The notes under the pieces: generated by a model | Seen by the model: the letters and a program-made list of their open reading frames with translations, nothing else | What the model was told of the DNA's origin: nothing | Databases searched by the model: none | Position numbers and translations under genes: made by a program | Shown: positions 1-11,712 of the stretch, piece after piece | Layout of the letters: each line of letters begins with the position of its first letter | How positions within the stretch are numbered: position 1 is the first letter of the stretch | From: Tubiluchus corallicola | Lineage: Eukaryota > Priapulida > Priapulimorpha > Priapulimorphida > Tubiluchidae | Direction of reading: 5' to 3' | Assembly: GCA_030141605.1 (NCBI GenBank) | Contig: JAQGDQ010000001.1 | Coordinates: forward strand, 990,001 to 1,054,000 | DNA length: 64,000 nucleotides

Positions 1-791
1 TTGCTAGGTAATAATTGTATTCTATTCTTATTTCTTTAAGCTTGATAGAAAAGCAAACTCACATGATATTGAGGTTAATATTTGTACAATCCATTTTTAA
101 GATAGTCAGAGTAATGAAGTACTGAAATCAGATTAAGCGAACTTCGATTTGAAAAAATATTGTTTTTACTGTTTTATTATTCACTTTTTTTCACCGATGT
201 ACTATTGTCTTAATGAATCTAACTTGACAAGCTTTTGTGAACATGAATGTATGATTTTCTGACTTTGAATTGTTTATGTAATGTAAAAAATATTAATTTG
301 AGAAGGAATTTGTGCCTATGCCTAGCTGGAAGAAATAATATGTATGCTAATTAATTGATATTTGTAGGTTTAAACTTAATCCCTGGTTTGGTTGCCTTTT
401 TTTTGCTTTTTTATTTTTAAGCAATGTGTTTGCACTCAAATTATCTTGACGTTTAACTGTGCATTCTGCAGATTTTTGCTAATTTCTCACATATGTATTA
501 ATAAATCCCTTGCTGAAAGGTAAAATTTTCCTCACCAGGATGTCTTTTTTGATGTGTCACTTAAAAGAGATACCTCTACTCAACTTTTGATTGGGGAAGC
601 AATGTTATATTGTTTTAGATGAGGTTTACAGAAATTCAAATTTATCTAGTTATAATTATGTAATAACTATGTTTTAATAATTCATACTTTTGTTATTTTC
701 AGGCTGAACAACGCCAAAAGACAGAGGTGTTAACTCCGTAAATACAAGAGGACATTGTTACCAGAGTTAGCTTTCTTCTCGTTTTGCTACA
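1..791 (+). other. Upstream region and 5' leader of YME1L
   Basis: No coding exon was recognised here. A pyrimidine-rich tract ends in a canonical 3' splice site (AG at 701-702), so bases 703-791 look like the last part of a spliced 5' leader and the sequence before it like a 5' UTR intron. The donor is not visible and may lie outside the window. Confidence 0.5.
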
Positions 792-3092
792 ATGTTTGCA
801 ATCACAAATCTACAAAGTCAGGTTGTTTTACCTATGTCTCATGTAGCAACATTATTGAACAATGCTGCCCGTAATAGCTTAAGTGGCACCCCAAGTGGAA
901 CCAGCATTGGAGTGTGGAAGCAACAGTACAATAGACTGGCCATTTCTAAGTGCCGTGATGATTCAGTGACCAGTGAACTGTCAGAAGCATGCCAAAAAAG
1001 TTTAGAAAAAACTTTTTTGTGTTGTACTGAGCTAAACCTTTTTGATCTTGAACACTTAACTCCTGAAGAATTAAAGCTAACTGCATTGGGTCTATCTGTT
1101 TATCATGATCGCCTTACAACGAACTCATGGAAGGTTTCACATGTGTCGGCAGAGACGTTTTTTGAAAACAAAGCGAAAGCGCTATTTTGCACAAGGCCAT
1201 TTCCTTTGACATTGCACAGATGCCTAACAGAGTATCCACTGTTGTCAAATTATAAACATTTTTTCCGACAACAACGATCTTTTTCCACGGGGTCTTTATT
1301 ATGCTTTAAAACTAAACGAGCAGAAAATATCACTGGTATAACAGGTAACCGAGATGAAGTGAACACGGATCAAATCATTTTCGGTAAACGCCTCAATTTG
1401 GGCAGTATCTATAATAAAGATGCAATAAACTTAGATAAAGATGTAGACAAAAATGTTAAACTAAAACAGATGCTATCTAATGCTGACTCGCTACCATCTG
1501 AACAGAAGGAAAAAATAAAAGTTTCATTTGCAGAAGGTTATGTGGCAGGGATTGATAAAGGAAAAACGGGTGGCAGTAAATTACGTGTTTTTAATATTAT
1601 TCGCGATTTGATGGGAATAGTCCTGATTGTTGCTTTGTTGGGAACGTTTGTAGGTGGTCCTTTTCGAAAAGTTCTTATTGGTAATGGCAACGAAGTTCAT
1701 CCAGAAGAGATAGATGTTTCATTTGATGATGTGAAAGGTGTAGAGGAAGCCAAACAAGAGCTTCTGGAAATTGTCGATTTTTTGCGAAGCCCTGAAAAAT
1801 ACTCTCGCCTTGGCGCTAAATTGCCTAAAGGTGTACTGCTAGTTGGTCCTCCTGGCACTGGGAAGACCTTGTTAGCCAGAGCTGTTGCTGGAGAAGCCGG
1901 TGTTCCATTTTTTCACTCTGCTGGTCCAGAGTTTGATGAAATATTAGTTGGTCAAGGTGCAAGACGTGTAAGGGATTTGTTCAGTACTGCTAAGGCAAGA
2001 GCTCCTTGTGTCATATTTATTGATGAAATAGATTCTGTTGGAGCAAAAAGAACAAGCTCAGTTTTACATCCTTACGCTAACCAAACTATTAATCAGTTGT
2101 TAGCTGAAATGGATGGATTTCGACAGAATGAGGGAGTAATAGTGCTAGGTGCAACAAACCGCAGGGAAGATCTAGACAAAGCTTTGCTTAGGCCTGGACG
2201 CTTTGATGTAGAAGTTCAAGTACCTGTGCCTGACTTGAGGGGTCGCGTTGAAATACTTGAATTATATTTGGGAAAAATTAAGCGAGCAGAAGATGTTGAT
2301 GTTAATGTTTTAGCCAGAGGCACTACTGGATTCACAGGAGCTGATTTAGAAAATTTAGTTAACCAGGCAGCCCTAAGAGCAGCTATTGATGGTCTGCCAT
2401 CTGTACCCATGGATTATATGGAAAATGCTAGAGATAAGGTATTGATGGGGCCTGAAAAGAAAAGCAGAATACCTGATGATGATGCAAATAAAATCACAGC
2501 TTACCATGAAGGTGGGCATACTGTCGTAGCTTACTTCACAAAGGACAGCCATCCTTTACATAAAGTTACAATAATTCCTCGAGGTTTTGCTTTAGGGCAT
2601 ACAGCGTATATTCCTGAAAAAGAAAGTTACCACACTAAAAAGAGCCAGATGCTGGCGATGTTGGATATACTTATGGGCGGTCGGGTTGCAGAAGAACTTA
2701 TTTTTGGTTCAGAGAATATTACGTCAGGTGCATCTGATGACTTGAAAAAGGCCACCCAGCTAGCAACACTTATGGTGAAAGAATGGGGCATGTCAGAAAA
2801 AGTTGGTGTAAGAACATTTGAAGAGAACAAAAACCAGCTAGTTACGAGTGGTCCTGAGGTTGGGCATGTAACACAGGAACTCATTGATGCTGAAATCAAG
2901 AGGTTCTTAAATGAATCTTATGAAAGAGCAAAGAATATATTACGAATGCGCCACAAAGAACATCATAATTTAGCAAATGCCTTATTAATGTATGAAACTC
3001 TAGATGCTGACGAGATCAAATTAATCATGGAAGGCAAGCCTGTGCCACCTAGGAGAATTCGAACTCTAAATAAAAACTTATTGCCATTCTAA
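792..3092 (+). CDS. YME1L1: YME1L-type mitochondrial i-AAA protease, single exon
   Basis: ATP-dependent zinc metalloprotease of the mitochondrial inner membrane, facing the intermembrane space; the family degrades unassembled or damaged inner-membrane proteins and processes OPA1. The product is 766 aa, against about 770 for vertebrate YME1L. Visible in order: a mitochondrial leader with a basic RSFS-type site near residue 162; one membrane segment at about 273-288; Walker A GPPGTGKT at 352-359; Walker B around FIDEID at 409-414; the second region of homology with arginines near 467-470; the zinc-protease motif HEGGH at 572-576 with the likely third ligand Asp near 649. ATG 792 has a purine at -3 and starts a protein that aligns with the family N-terminus. 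No frameshift is seen. Oddities: no intron in 2.3 kb, and Leu385 where the family has an aromatic pore-loop residue. It is either the main gene after intron loss or a working retrocopy. Confidence 0.93.
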   Translation: MFAITNLQSQVVLPMSHVATLLNNAARNSLSGTPSGTSIGVWKQQYNRLAISKCRDDSVTSELSEACQKSLEKTFLCCTELNLFDLEHLTPEELKLTALGLSVYHDRLTTNSWKVSHVSAETFFENKAKALFCTRPFPLTLHRCLTEYPLLSNYKHFFRQQRSFSTGSLLCFKTKRAENITGITGNRDEVNTDQIIFGKRLNLGSIYNKDAINLDKDVDKNVKLKQMLSNADSLPSEQKEKIKVSFAEGYVAGIDKGKTGGSKLRVFNIIRDLMGIVLIVALLGTFVGGPFRKVLIGNGNEVHPEEIDVSFDDVKGVEEAKQELLEIVDFLRSPEKYSRLGAKLPKGVLLVGPPGTGKTLLARAVAGEAGVPFFHSAGPEFDEILVGQGARRVRDLFSTAKARAPCVIFIDEIDSVGAKRTSSVLHPYANQTINQLLAEMDGFRQNEGVIVLGATNRREDLDKALLRPGRFDVEVQVPVPDLRGRVEILELYLGKIKRAEDVDVNVLARGTTGFTGADLENLVNQAALRAAIDGLPSVPMDYMENARDKVLMGPEKKSRIPDDDANKITAYHEGGHTVVAYFTKDSHPLHKVTIIPRGFALGHTAYIPEKESYHTKKSQMLAMLDILMGGRVAEELIFGSENITSGASDDLKKATQLATLMVKEWGMSEKVGVRTFEENKNQLVTSGPEVGHVTQELIDAEIKRFLNESYERAKNILRMRHKEHHNLANALLMYETLDADEIKLIMEGKPVPPRRIRTLNKNLLPF

Positions 3093-3224
3093 TTAATTGC
3101 GTGTAATTAATTAACACATGTAATTACATTTTATGAATGCTTCACTTGATTTAGTACCTTCTATTGATATCAGTATCTTCTCTTGACATTACATTTATGT
3201 TATAGATGGATTGAATTTTTGATG

Positions 3225-3230
3225 AATAAA
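3225..3230 (+). terminator. Poly(A) signal of YME1L
   Basis: A canonical AATAAA lies 133 bases past the YME1L stop codon, on the same strand, in otherwise AT-rich non-coding sequence. Confidence 0.6.
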
Positions 3231-6200
3231 GATGCAGTTTATCTATTTATACAACTATACAGCAAGTACGATGTATTACTTTCATGCTTTTTTTAGTGTG
3301 GCATGTTATTTAAAATATGTTTTTGTTTGTTTTCAGCATTGCAGCATGGTGTATTGTATTTGGGAGAAAAGTACATCTGCCATATTATTGTACACAAACC
3401 TTTTTCATTAGCTGAAGCAGTTTTATATCTGATATTAAAAGAAAACTGGACCCAGCCTTTAACAATAGCTCAAAACAATCTAGCCTGTAAATTAAATGAA
3501 ATGGAACGTATTAAGTAAACTTGTGTGAAAGAATTATTACTGCGGAAACCTAATTTCTTGTGTGCGTGGCTAGTTCTTTGCTGTTATATGCATATTGCTA
3601 TTTGCTATTGGCACTAGCACCTGCCTCAGAAGCAGGGGTGATGTAGTTGCATCAGTTGCGATATACTGCACAATTTAAAAGCTCATGCTTGAGTAAACAT
3701 GAAATTTAAATTTTTAAACTTAGAATTTGCCAAGATTTTGTGCATCACACTGAATGATGTATTTTTGCAAACATGTACAACATGCTCATGAAATTATGTT
3801 CATTTGTAATGTCATCTCTAGTTGGGTTCGCCAGCTGTTAATTATGTTTTTAATCTGTTATTTATTTATTGGAAACACTAGGGTATTATTATAGGTGTTT
3901 AAATTTTTCGCTGTACTTCACGGTGGCATAAGATATGAAAATCCTGTTTCACTTTAACTGCTTGCAGGAGTTACTCTTGCACAAGTAAACAAACAAACAT
4001 TACAGGGGCAGGTACTGAAAGGAATTCTATTAAAGTAGTTAAAATGAAATACCTATGTTTTTTGTAGACCGAGCTATTCCTATCATGATTACTGTGGCGA
4101 GCAAAAAGGAAAAGAAATTAAAAAAACAAGAAAATAAATTCTGTATTAAAACCCATTTTCTTTAAAAACCAATCTCTGATTTTCCGTCAGAACTGTAAGC
4201 GTTTACATTACACATGAACTGCATACGCTTACCTTAGACAAACTAAAAATCGATTTTTGACGAATAAATTGGAAAAAAAAACATTCAGGAACTAAAGCGT
4301 TTGCACTGTAACTAAGTAGAGTATCATTTGGGTGAGCTCGGCTAATGCTGAAATTTTCAACTCTCCAGACACAACACTCTGGTACAATTTAACCTCGAGT
4401 CAACTGTATTTTTAAAGAGGAATTCATGTTAAAAGATGAAACGCCCTTAATTTGTCCTTGGCTGATCGGTTGGTTTTTCCTGGAATAGCAGCTGCACAGC
4501 TTGAGCTTGGACTGTAGCAAGCAGGCGATCAATAAAATAGTGTGTGCGATCACGCACGTATACACCAGACTAAGCTACTCAATAGGCTAAGTTGGTGTGC
4601 CAGAAAATTGCCTGTTTTTATTACTGTTATCTAATTAAATCACTTATAAACACAGCATGATTGAATAGCTGAGATTCTCCTGAATAGAACAGCACGTAAT
4701 TTGTATTCTTTTGCCTAAGCCTAGAACATAGGCTAAAACATTTAGCTCTGACATTGCTTTCCCACCATACAGTGACAACTGCTGCCAGGTGGCACTTCCA
4801 TTAGAGAGAACTTTTAAAAGAAAAAATATATATAAATTGTAGCGAGAAGACGTGATATAAAATGATTAACAGGGTTTAACAAGAGAGGTAATCATGGGCA
4901 AAAAGCTTACGTACAGGGTTCGTCCTGTCAATCTACAGTAATTAAAACATTTGAAACATCATGGAATTAGCACAATTTACAGCTGCACAATTTCCAAACA
5001 AATTATTAGTGCTTTATTGCAGAACAAAATCAATTGATATGCATAATCCCTGTGAGACCGCTTTTTATTAGTGATTCAAAAATTTGTTAGAAATCATTAA
5101 AATTGAATTCAAATAATAAATGGCTGATTCACTTTCATTCGAGTTCGAGTGTCACAAATTCGATTCGAACTGGAGATGAGCATTCGTTACCAAAAGGCGA
5201 GTTCAAATCAGATTGAATATGTGACTCAAACTCGAATCAACCGAATTTCGAATCTGAATCGAACAACTCGGTGCACCTAGGTCATGGTGAGGAATGGGCA
5301 AAGCTTAGCTGTTGCCATATCCAAGATTTCCCATACTGATTAAATTTTAGTCTAAAAAAATTGTTGCTTAATATCGTATTCAGTTGTTTGTTTTTTGTGA
5401 TTCAGAACGAGATTGTAACACGGAGAATTGCTACACCACAACTGAACCAAGTCTCAAAGTTTTTTGTTTCAAGTCTTGAGTCAAGTCCAAAAAGAACGTG
5501 TACAAGAACATGCTTTTTACTTTTTATCCTCTCCTATTGCCGTGCATTGGCATTAATATTGGTATTATTACTATGGATTTCATTTTCTTAACATTTACTA
5601 GTGTTTAGGGAAATGTGTAAAATTTGCTAACGTTTTTCTTGTCTTTGGAGTACTATAATAATACCAGGTCGCCTCTTTCTGACTTATTATTAATATACTG
5701 GCATGATGGGTTTAGCAAACAGTCAACACAGCCATAAAAACTATATTTTTCTACAACATAATCGTCAATTAAAGATTAAGTTTAATTGCCAGTAATACTT
5801 TAATTAATTCTTTTCCAGTAATGTCAATAAGATCGTTATCTTAAATTTCAAAATACTAATTGTATCTAACTTAGTATAATTATGTATCTGAACCCAGAGC
5901 TTCTGCAATGATAGTCGATCTCTCACTTAGTCAGGAATTTAGATGCACTACAACTTAGTTATTTCTCAAGATCCTGGGCAGTTACCAATGGCCATTCAAC
6001 CACTTCCAGCTATTTTTCAAACCTACATTGATCAGAAAGAGTCACAAGTTCCAAATGCTATTTTTAGTCAACCAATATTACATGCCTATGAGGATTCCCT
6101 AAGAATCACCAGAATCCATCGTGCACTTAGGCAACAAGCTCTAATGCTGTCCTGCTCAATGTCTGAGGCTGTCTCTAGCTGGTGTGGTAGGCGTGATGAT

Positions 6201-6728
6201 GACAAGGCAATAGATTGTGACTCTCTATAATGTTGCCATTTTGTATACATGTGTAAATGGCATGCTGGTACAACCATAATTATTCGCAGCTTATTGGCAT
6301 GCCACTTGTGTTCTGGCAAAAATTTTAACGAAGCCCAGTAATATAAAAATAGCAAGGCTGATTTTTGTTGAAGTGCAACCAAAAACTGCTTCTTAATTAG
6401 CTCAACTGCTTGAGGCTATTTTGCCTACAATACATTTAAGAACTGAGTATCTTTCAGATTGCATATCACCTGCATTTACCAAATAGACGAAGCGAAAAAA
6501 TATTGTAGCAAAGGAACATTTTACGTCAATTGTGATTCTGCAGCTGGAGGAAGAACTCTCACATAATGACACAGAAGATGTTTTAGAAAACCATTTTTCT
6601 CGTCTCTTAAAGAGCTTAGATAAAGAAGTTAATCTTGGCTTAGCTAAGTAAGATCTCTGAGGGTGATAATTCTGGTGCAGGTAAGCTAGCATTCTCCAAA
6701 ATGTAAAATTGCACCTGCGAATAAAACT
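3231..6728. other. Intergenic, no gene recognised
   Basis: Short open frames at about 3303-3518 (+), 5361-5591 (+), 5943-6230 (+) and 6402-6692 (-) show no recognisable motif. Around 5130-5270 there is a patch dense in TTCGAA/TTCGAT words, related in composition to 26395-26465 and probably repeat-derived. Confidence 0.4.
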
Positions 6729-8766
6729 TTAAAGGGGAATGGAAGCACTTTCTAGCCTAAAAAATTCTATTGCAGGATTGTTTAAAATCGCTTACCTTTT
6801 AACAGAGCCAAAGCTTTGTTTTATCTAGAGAAGCGGAATTTTAAATTAGTTAATTTTTGCTTTAAAAGTGGTTTGCTTCTTGCCATTTTGATTTTCCACT
6901 AGCATGACATCACTGGAGTGAGACACGCACAGCCAGCTTAGTAACTATGTTACCTATGAATAGCATATAGATAATGCAATTATAAACGTACAGACTTACA
7001 CTAGCTGTTCCTCATATTTTTTAGTTTTATGATGAACTTTTGTTTACTATTTTTAAATGAGACGCTACTGCTATGCAATTATCTGTTTGTCCACATGTGC
7101 ATGGAATTTTTCAGGAACAAAATTTGGAATGACGTGTTGCCCAAATCTTCAAGTGCACTTCACTAAGAATGAAATTAAGATGTCTCAAAATTAATTAATT
7201 TTTCTATGCCCCATGCACATGTACCCACGGTTCAGCAGTAACACTTGAATGCTCATGCTGTTATAGACTGCACTTGTAGTATATCAAAATGTAGTAAAAT
7301 AAAAATTAGTATATCAGAATTATGACTTCTAATTGCAATTATGTTTTGCGTGATCTCACAAAAAGAGATTGTATGGTTAAATCACTTATTCTGAGTTGAA
7401 GTTTGAATAACTATAATAACCTGTCAAATGCTGCTTTGCAAGGCTACAACATTACCAGGCCTATTAAAGTAATATCTTATGTTATATCGAATAACTACAG
7501 TTTAAATTAAACATTCTAAAAAGCACTGAGATCGGTGAGATATTTTATAGAATGATTGTTTTCAAGTCATTAACTGATTAGTTTGCCCCATTAGTTTGTT
7601 CCTATTTAACTGTGCAACATGCATAGACCTATTGTTTAAGGATTTTAGGTGCTTGAAGATGGAGAAAACCTGAATCTGTGTTTTTTGGTATGAGTGTACG
7701 TATTTCGATGTATGTGTCAAAAATCTTCAAAAATTGTGTTATCTAATTATCTGACAACCCTAGCTGTTGATAACAAAAATAGCAACTTATGAAAAATATT
7801 TCAGTAAAATGTATAATTAAATTTAATTTGTAATTAAATAATTACCGAGTGTAATTAGCAATCATTGAAGTGGAGCTGCAGAGGTAAACCCAGTTTTCCA
7901 ATTTTTGCATCTTTTTCGTTTTATTTTTCACTCAATAAGTACATGCAGCCATTGGCAATGCCTATCATTACGGAATATGTAGAAAGTTTTCTTACTTTTA
8001 ACATTGGTGTTACAGCATGCAGCCAGTTATAATTTTTTGTTTACTCTGACCAGAACTTTTGGCCATGATTATAATAATAAATGATATTAAAATTAACCAT
8101 AACTCATTTTTTCAAATGAGCAAGTGTACAATTTGGCTCCTTTCACAAGCTACTCACATAACCGCTTCTTACCTATTCACTTGTTCGTCCCAATGGAAGT
8201 GCAAAAATTTTTTAGACTTTCCAATTTAGTTTATCTAGTAATGGTAGCACTGGTTTAATATTGGTTTCTATTATTTTCTAGTATTTAGTAATTAGTAGGC
8301 TATAGTGCTTTTATATCTTTTATATAGCTTTATAGCTTTTATATGCTTTATATATAGTGCTTATAGTAATCTTATTACATCAATTCAAAGCTTACTGACT
8401 GATATGTGCAGAAATTGTGTAGGGTTTTAATGGATTTCTCACACGATTAACCCTTGGCCCTGCAACTATATGTGGCCCAGGTATAAAGAGTAGAAGAGTA
8501 TAACGAGTCGTTCTAATTGTTGATAACATACATAATTATAGCATCGTTTTAGCAATTCCAATCTGTTTTATTGGTTGCCCACCAAACTCTGGTGACGTCA
8601 CAGTCACACTTTAAAATCAAAGTGGTGAAAAGCATGTGTTTCCCGACGAGAAATGTAGAAGTTCAGTCACTTCTTGCACCCTAAGGAAGCCATAAATTCA
8701 ATGAAAAAGTATATACTTTTTACTTTTACTACACTTACTTTGCAGAATGCTACAATTCCCTTTTAA
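6729..8766. mobile_element. TTAA-flanked DNA element, T2/Kolobok-like
   Basis: The left end reads TTAAAGGGGAATGGAAGCA. The right end, read on the opposite strand, starts TTAAAAGGGAATTGTAGCA. Both ends therefore form an imperfect inverted repeat on a TTAA target, matching the TTAAAGGRR termini described for T2/Kolobok MITEs. The first 110 bases match the left end of the element at 61478-63029, including a shared stretch around AAAATCGCTTACC. No transposase frame is seen, so it is non-autonomous. Confidence 0.65.
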
Positions 8767-9689
8767 ATATTCTTAAAGCAAAACATCATGCATGTATGTT
8801 GTTGTCTCATGAGAATAATTTAGATAATGAGAATTTAGTACAACTTTTGCAATTTAATTCTTTACAGATTGGGAAGCTATTGCTTCTTTTCATTGCGGAC
8901 CTGCATATTACGCCCTGACGGTCTTCGTCCGTAACAGCTGAAAGATACAATTGCACCTACTTTTGTAGCTTTTAATCATGTTTTAGAGGCTTTAGTCCTC
9001 TTTGCAAATAAACTTTTAATTGGTAGCGTAGACCCATCTATTATGTCTTACTTTTTGGATTTAAGTAGCTTTGAGAAATCTATAGCTGTTCGGCTTACCT
9101 TGTGTGGTTTAGTTGTTAAAGCTGCAAGCCAGGCATTAAACTCAGAAATTGCTGGGCTTCTTGCAGGCTGGTTGTGGGGTACAGTTTGCAGTGGAGAAGT
9201 TGCAATTCATGCTGAATAGTGATTCTTGTATGAGTTCTATGACAAAATAATACTTAAACAGGATTTTGCAACGGTTTCAGTTTTTTGAATAGGCAAAATG
9301 TGTTGCATTTTGTTAGAAAATGCATTATAAGTTTTTATAAGTTATAAGTATTATTATCGGTACAAGTTTATTAGATTCACGTAATTGCGTACATTTGAAC
9401 AACAATGATAATGCATAATCAAATCAGAACTTTAAAAAGCAAGTATGTAAGTGTAAGAAGTAAATATACTTGTGTAAAGTATCCCAGGTCCTTGGAGAAA
9501 GGAAGAAAGAGTATGAAAAAACATTGAAAGTATAGGCAAGGAAATAGATAAGAGACAGAAAGAGAGACACAGGCTTAAAAAGTATTGTGATGGAAGATAT
9601 CAGTTTAAATTGTGCATTAAAGAAAGTACTCAGAGAAAGTGCAAATTTTACGACCGTTCAATTTTACAAATGCTACAACAAATAGAGCA
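8767..9689. other. Intergenic, no gene recognised
   Basis: AT-rich sequence with a purine-rich stretch near 9495-9580. Short interrupted frames around 8880-9230 look like old repeat sequence but match nothing that could be named. Confidence 0.35.
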
Positions 9690-10265
9690 GTCACAATTAA
9701 TGTTAATTTTCAAAAAACCTAGAATATTGTTTGAATTTTCTTTTGAAGGTAAAAATTGTTGTTGAAAGTTTTATGTATTATTTGTTAAATTATTCCATAA
9801 TCTTGGTCCAGCGTGGTACGTCTGTCCTACAAGAATTGATTCTGAATTCATTTGATTTTGTTACGTAGAGCTTTATGTTTAAAGATACAGGATTCATAAA
9901 AAAAGGCAGGAAATACATTTTTTGTTTTGTACATATAAATTACAGTGTTTAGTCTTATTAAATCATCAAGTGCTATAACAGAATAAATTGAGATTATTGA
10001 CTAATCTAATAAATCTTCTATGTAAGACATTAATACTAAACAAAGTAGTAGGGTAAGTGTGTAACCAAAATATATTACAATAAATTAGATATAGTACACT
10101 AGTGTTAAACTGTTGTAAAGTGTAATTAAGTGAGTTTTAATGAAATAATTTTTCACATGGCAAATAATTCCCAAGCTTTTAGCAATTTTTTTACCAGAAT
10201 TGTACCCCTTGCTCAACTTCATTATGAATTCGACCTTCCATTCTTTTTTATATAGATTATGTGAT
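9690..10265 (-). pseudogene. Decayed LINE reverse transcriptase C-terminus
   Basis: Read on the minus strand, an open piece (10265 down to 10085) carries the thumb-region pattern of non-LTR reverse transcriptases (KIAKSLGIICHVKNYF, then LITLYNSL). Further on, in shifted frames, come a VIALDDLIRLNTVIYMYK-like piece and the typical C-terminal block YHAGPRLWNNL near 9815. The frames are broken by stops and shifts, so it is a dead fragment. It lies in the presumed 5' UTR intron of BROX, antisense to it. Confidence 0.6.
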
Positions 10266-10300
10266 GAGAAATGTGTTCTTAAATAGCATCTTTGTTTTTT

Positions 10301-10302
10301 AG
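10301..10302 (+). other. 3' splice site before the BROX coding exon
   Basis: A T-rich tract followed by AG at 10301-10302, 19 bases before the ATG at 10322, marks the start of the last exon. The frame stays open upstream only because of intron sequence, so the family N-terminus decides the start. Confidence 0.6.
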
Positions 10303-10321
10303 GTATTATTTTAAACTGATT

Positions 10322-11584
10322 ATGGCTCACTGGTTTCACAGAAATCCATTTAAAGCCACAGGGCCTGTGAGCTTTGATCTAAAAGGCATTGCAAGCAACA
10401 GGACATCACAAAAAATTTGCTCTGACTTAAGAACAGCCAGAACCTATTTGCTTGATGTTATAACAGATCCTAATCAAGATGTAAGTATTATGGACTCTGC
10501 AAGTAATGGTTACTTGTCACTGTTACATGGCTTCATAAACACAGTTGATGGATCCGAAGGTGAAAGTAAGCTTCGTTATGCCATCAAATTCAAGTGGACA
10601 AATTCATTACTCGGAAATAGTGCGTTAGTCCAGCAAGATTCAATTTATGAGCTGTGTTGTATGTTGATCAATATTGCATTGTGGTATACTAAACATGCCA
10701 GTTTAATAGCTGGGAAAGACGACATTTCAATGGAAGAGGCAAAAGATGTTCACAAGTGCTTAAAGAAGGCAGCTGGTGTATTTCAACAGGTGAAAAATGA
10801 AAAAGCACTGCTATTGGAGAAAAAATTTGATAGCGGTGTTGACCTCGATGATCGTGTTTTGTCAGCGTACATACAGCAGTCTACTGCTGAAGCACAAGAA
10901 GTGACTGTAGCTCGTGCAATAGAATTGAAGCATGCTGCATCTCTTATATCTGCCTTAGCTAATGAGACTGCCAAACTGTTTCAATCAGCATTAATATCAC
11001 TGCAGTCCATAGATCATCCAAATTTTGGGAAATGGAAGAAATATTTGGAAGTCAAGTATTTTATCTATCTCGCTTATGCTTACACTTACATGGGTGAGAG
11101 TTTGTTGGCTCAGGATGTTGGTGGTAAAGCAGTTCGCTCACTAAAAGAGGCTCACATTTGCTTTGAAAAAGCTGAGGCACTTTGCAAAGAGTATAGTTCT
11201 GCCAAGGGTCCTGGACTTTCGGCGAAGCCTGAAAAGCATATGTTTTTTCGCAAACTAGGACCACTTGTCAGGCGAGTACTAGAGAAAGCTGAAAGGGAAA
11301 ATGGCTTTATATACCATGAGAAAGTTCCAGAACTTGCCCCAGAGTTAGAATTGAAAGCTACTTATGGGTTAGTTAAACCAGAAGAATTTTCACTTCCCAG
11401 TATGCATGCACAGTGGACAGCTGATGTGTATAACTCTTTCGACTTGTCACAAGCCATGATGACAGACATGAAGAAGTTGTCTGGCGGCATGGAACATGAT
11501 GAGAAATTACCCGATGTTAACGAAAAAGAAGGAAATGTTAGTGGGTCTGATCCAAAGAATAGCAGTGGATGCATCTTGTCATAA
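10322..11584 (+). CDS. BROX: BROX, BRO1 domain protein with CaaX box, single coding exon
   Basis: BRO1-domain protein of the ALIX/HD-PTP/BROX group. The family binds CHMP4/CHMP5 of ESCRT-III, and BROX works at the nuclear envelope after prenylation. The product is 420 aa (human 411) and aligns from the first residues, MAHWFHRNPFKAT, through the whole boomerang-shaped BRO1 domain; conserved blocks include WYTKHAS, AEAQEVTVARAIELKHA and the C-terminal ENGFIYHEKVP. It ends in the four-residue CaaX box CILS at 417-420; the final Ser favours farnesylation, as in BROX relatives. The N-terminal match fixes ATG 10322, not the in-frame codons upstream. There is no intron inside the coding region, although vertebrate BROX has many. 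It is convergent with ZNF598. No broken residue was noticed. Confidence 0.93.
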   Translation: MAHWFHRNPFKATGPVSFDLKGIASNRTSQKICSDLRTARTYLLDVITDPNQDVSIMDSASNGYLSLLHGFINTVDGSEGESKLRYAIKFKWTNSLLGNSALVQQDSIYELCCMLINIALWYTKHASLIAGKDDISMEEAKDVHKCLKKAAGVFQQVKNEKALLLEKKFDSGVDLDDRVLSAYIQQSTAEAQEVTVARAIELKHAASLISALANETAKLFQSALISLQSIDHPNFGKWKKYLEVKYFIYLAYAYTYMGESLLAQDVGGKAVRSLKEAHICFEKAEALCKEYSSAKGPGLSAKPEKHMFFRKLGPLVRRVLEKAERENGFIYHEKVPELAPELELKATYGLVKPEEFSLPSMHAQWTADVYNSFDLSQAMMTDMKKLSGGMEHDEKLPDVNEKEGNVSGSDPKNSSGCILS

Positions 11585-11712
11585 TCTACCTGTTAAAATG
11601 TGTTCTCCTTAAGGGAAACATAGTAATTATTACATGATTTTATTTCATTCAACTCATTTTTAATTATTCACATACAGTACTTTGAAATGTGTTTGCTATG
11701 GTATGTATATAA

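Noticed and set aside
5130-5270. TTCGAA-type words resembling a tRNA B box
   Set aside because: No A box, acceptor stem or cloverleaf could be formed; more likely repeat debris.
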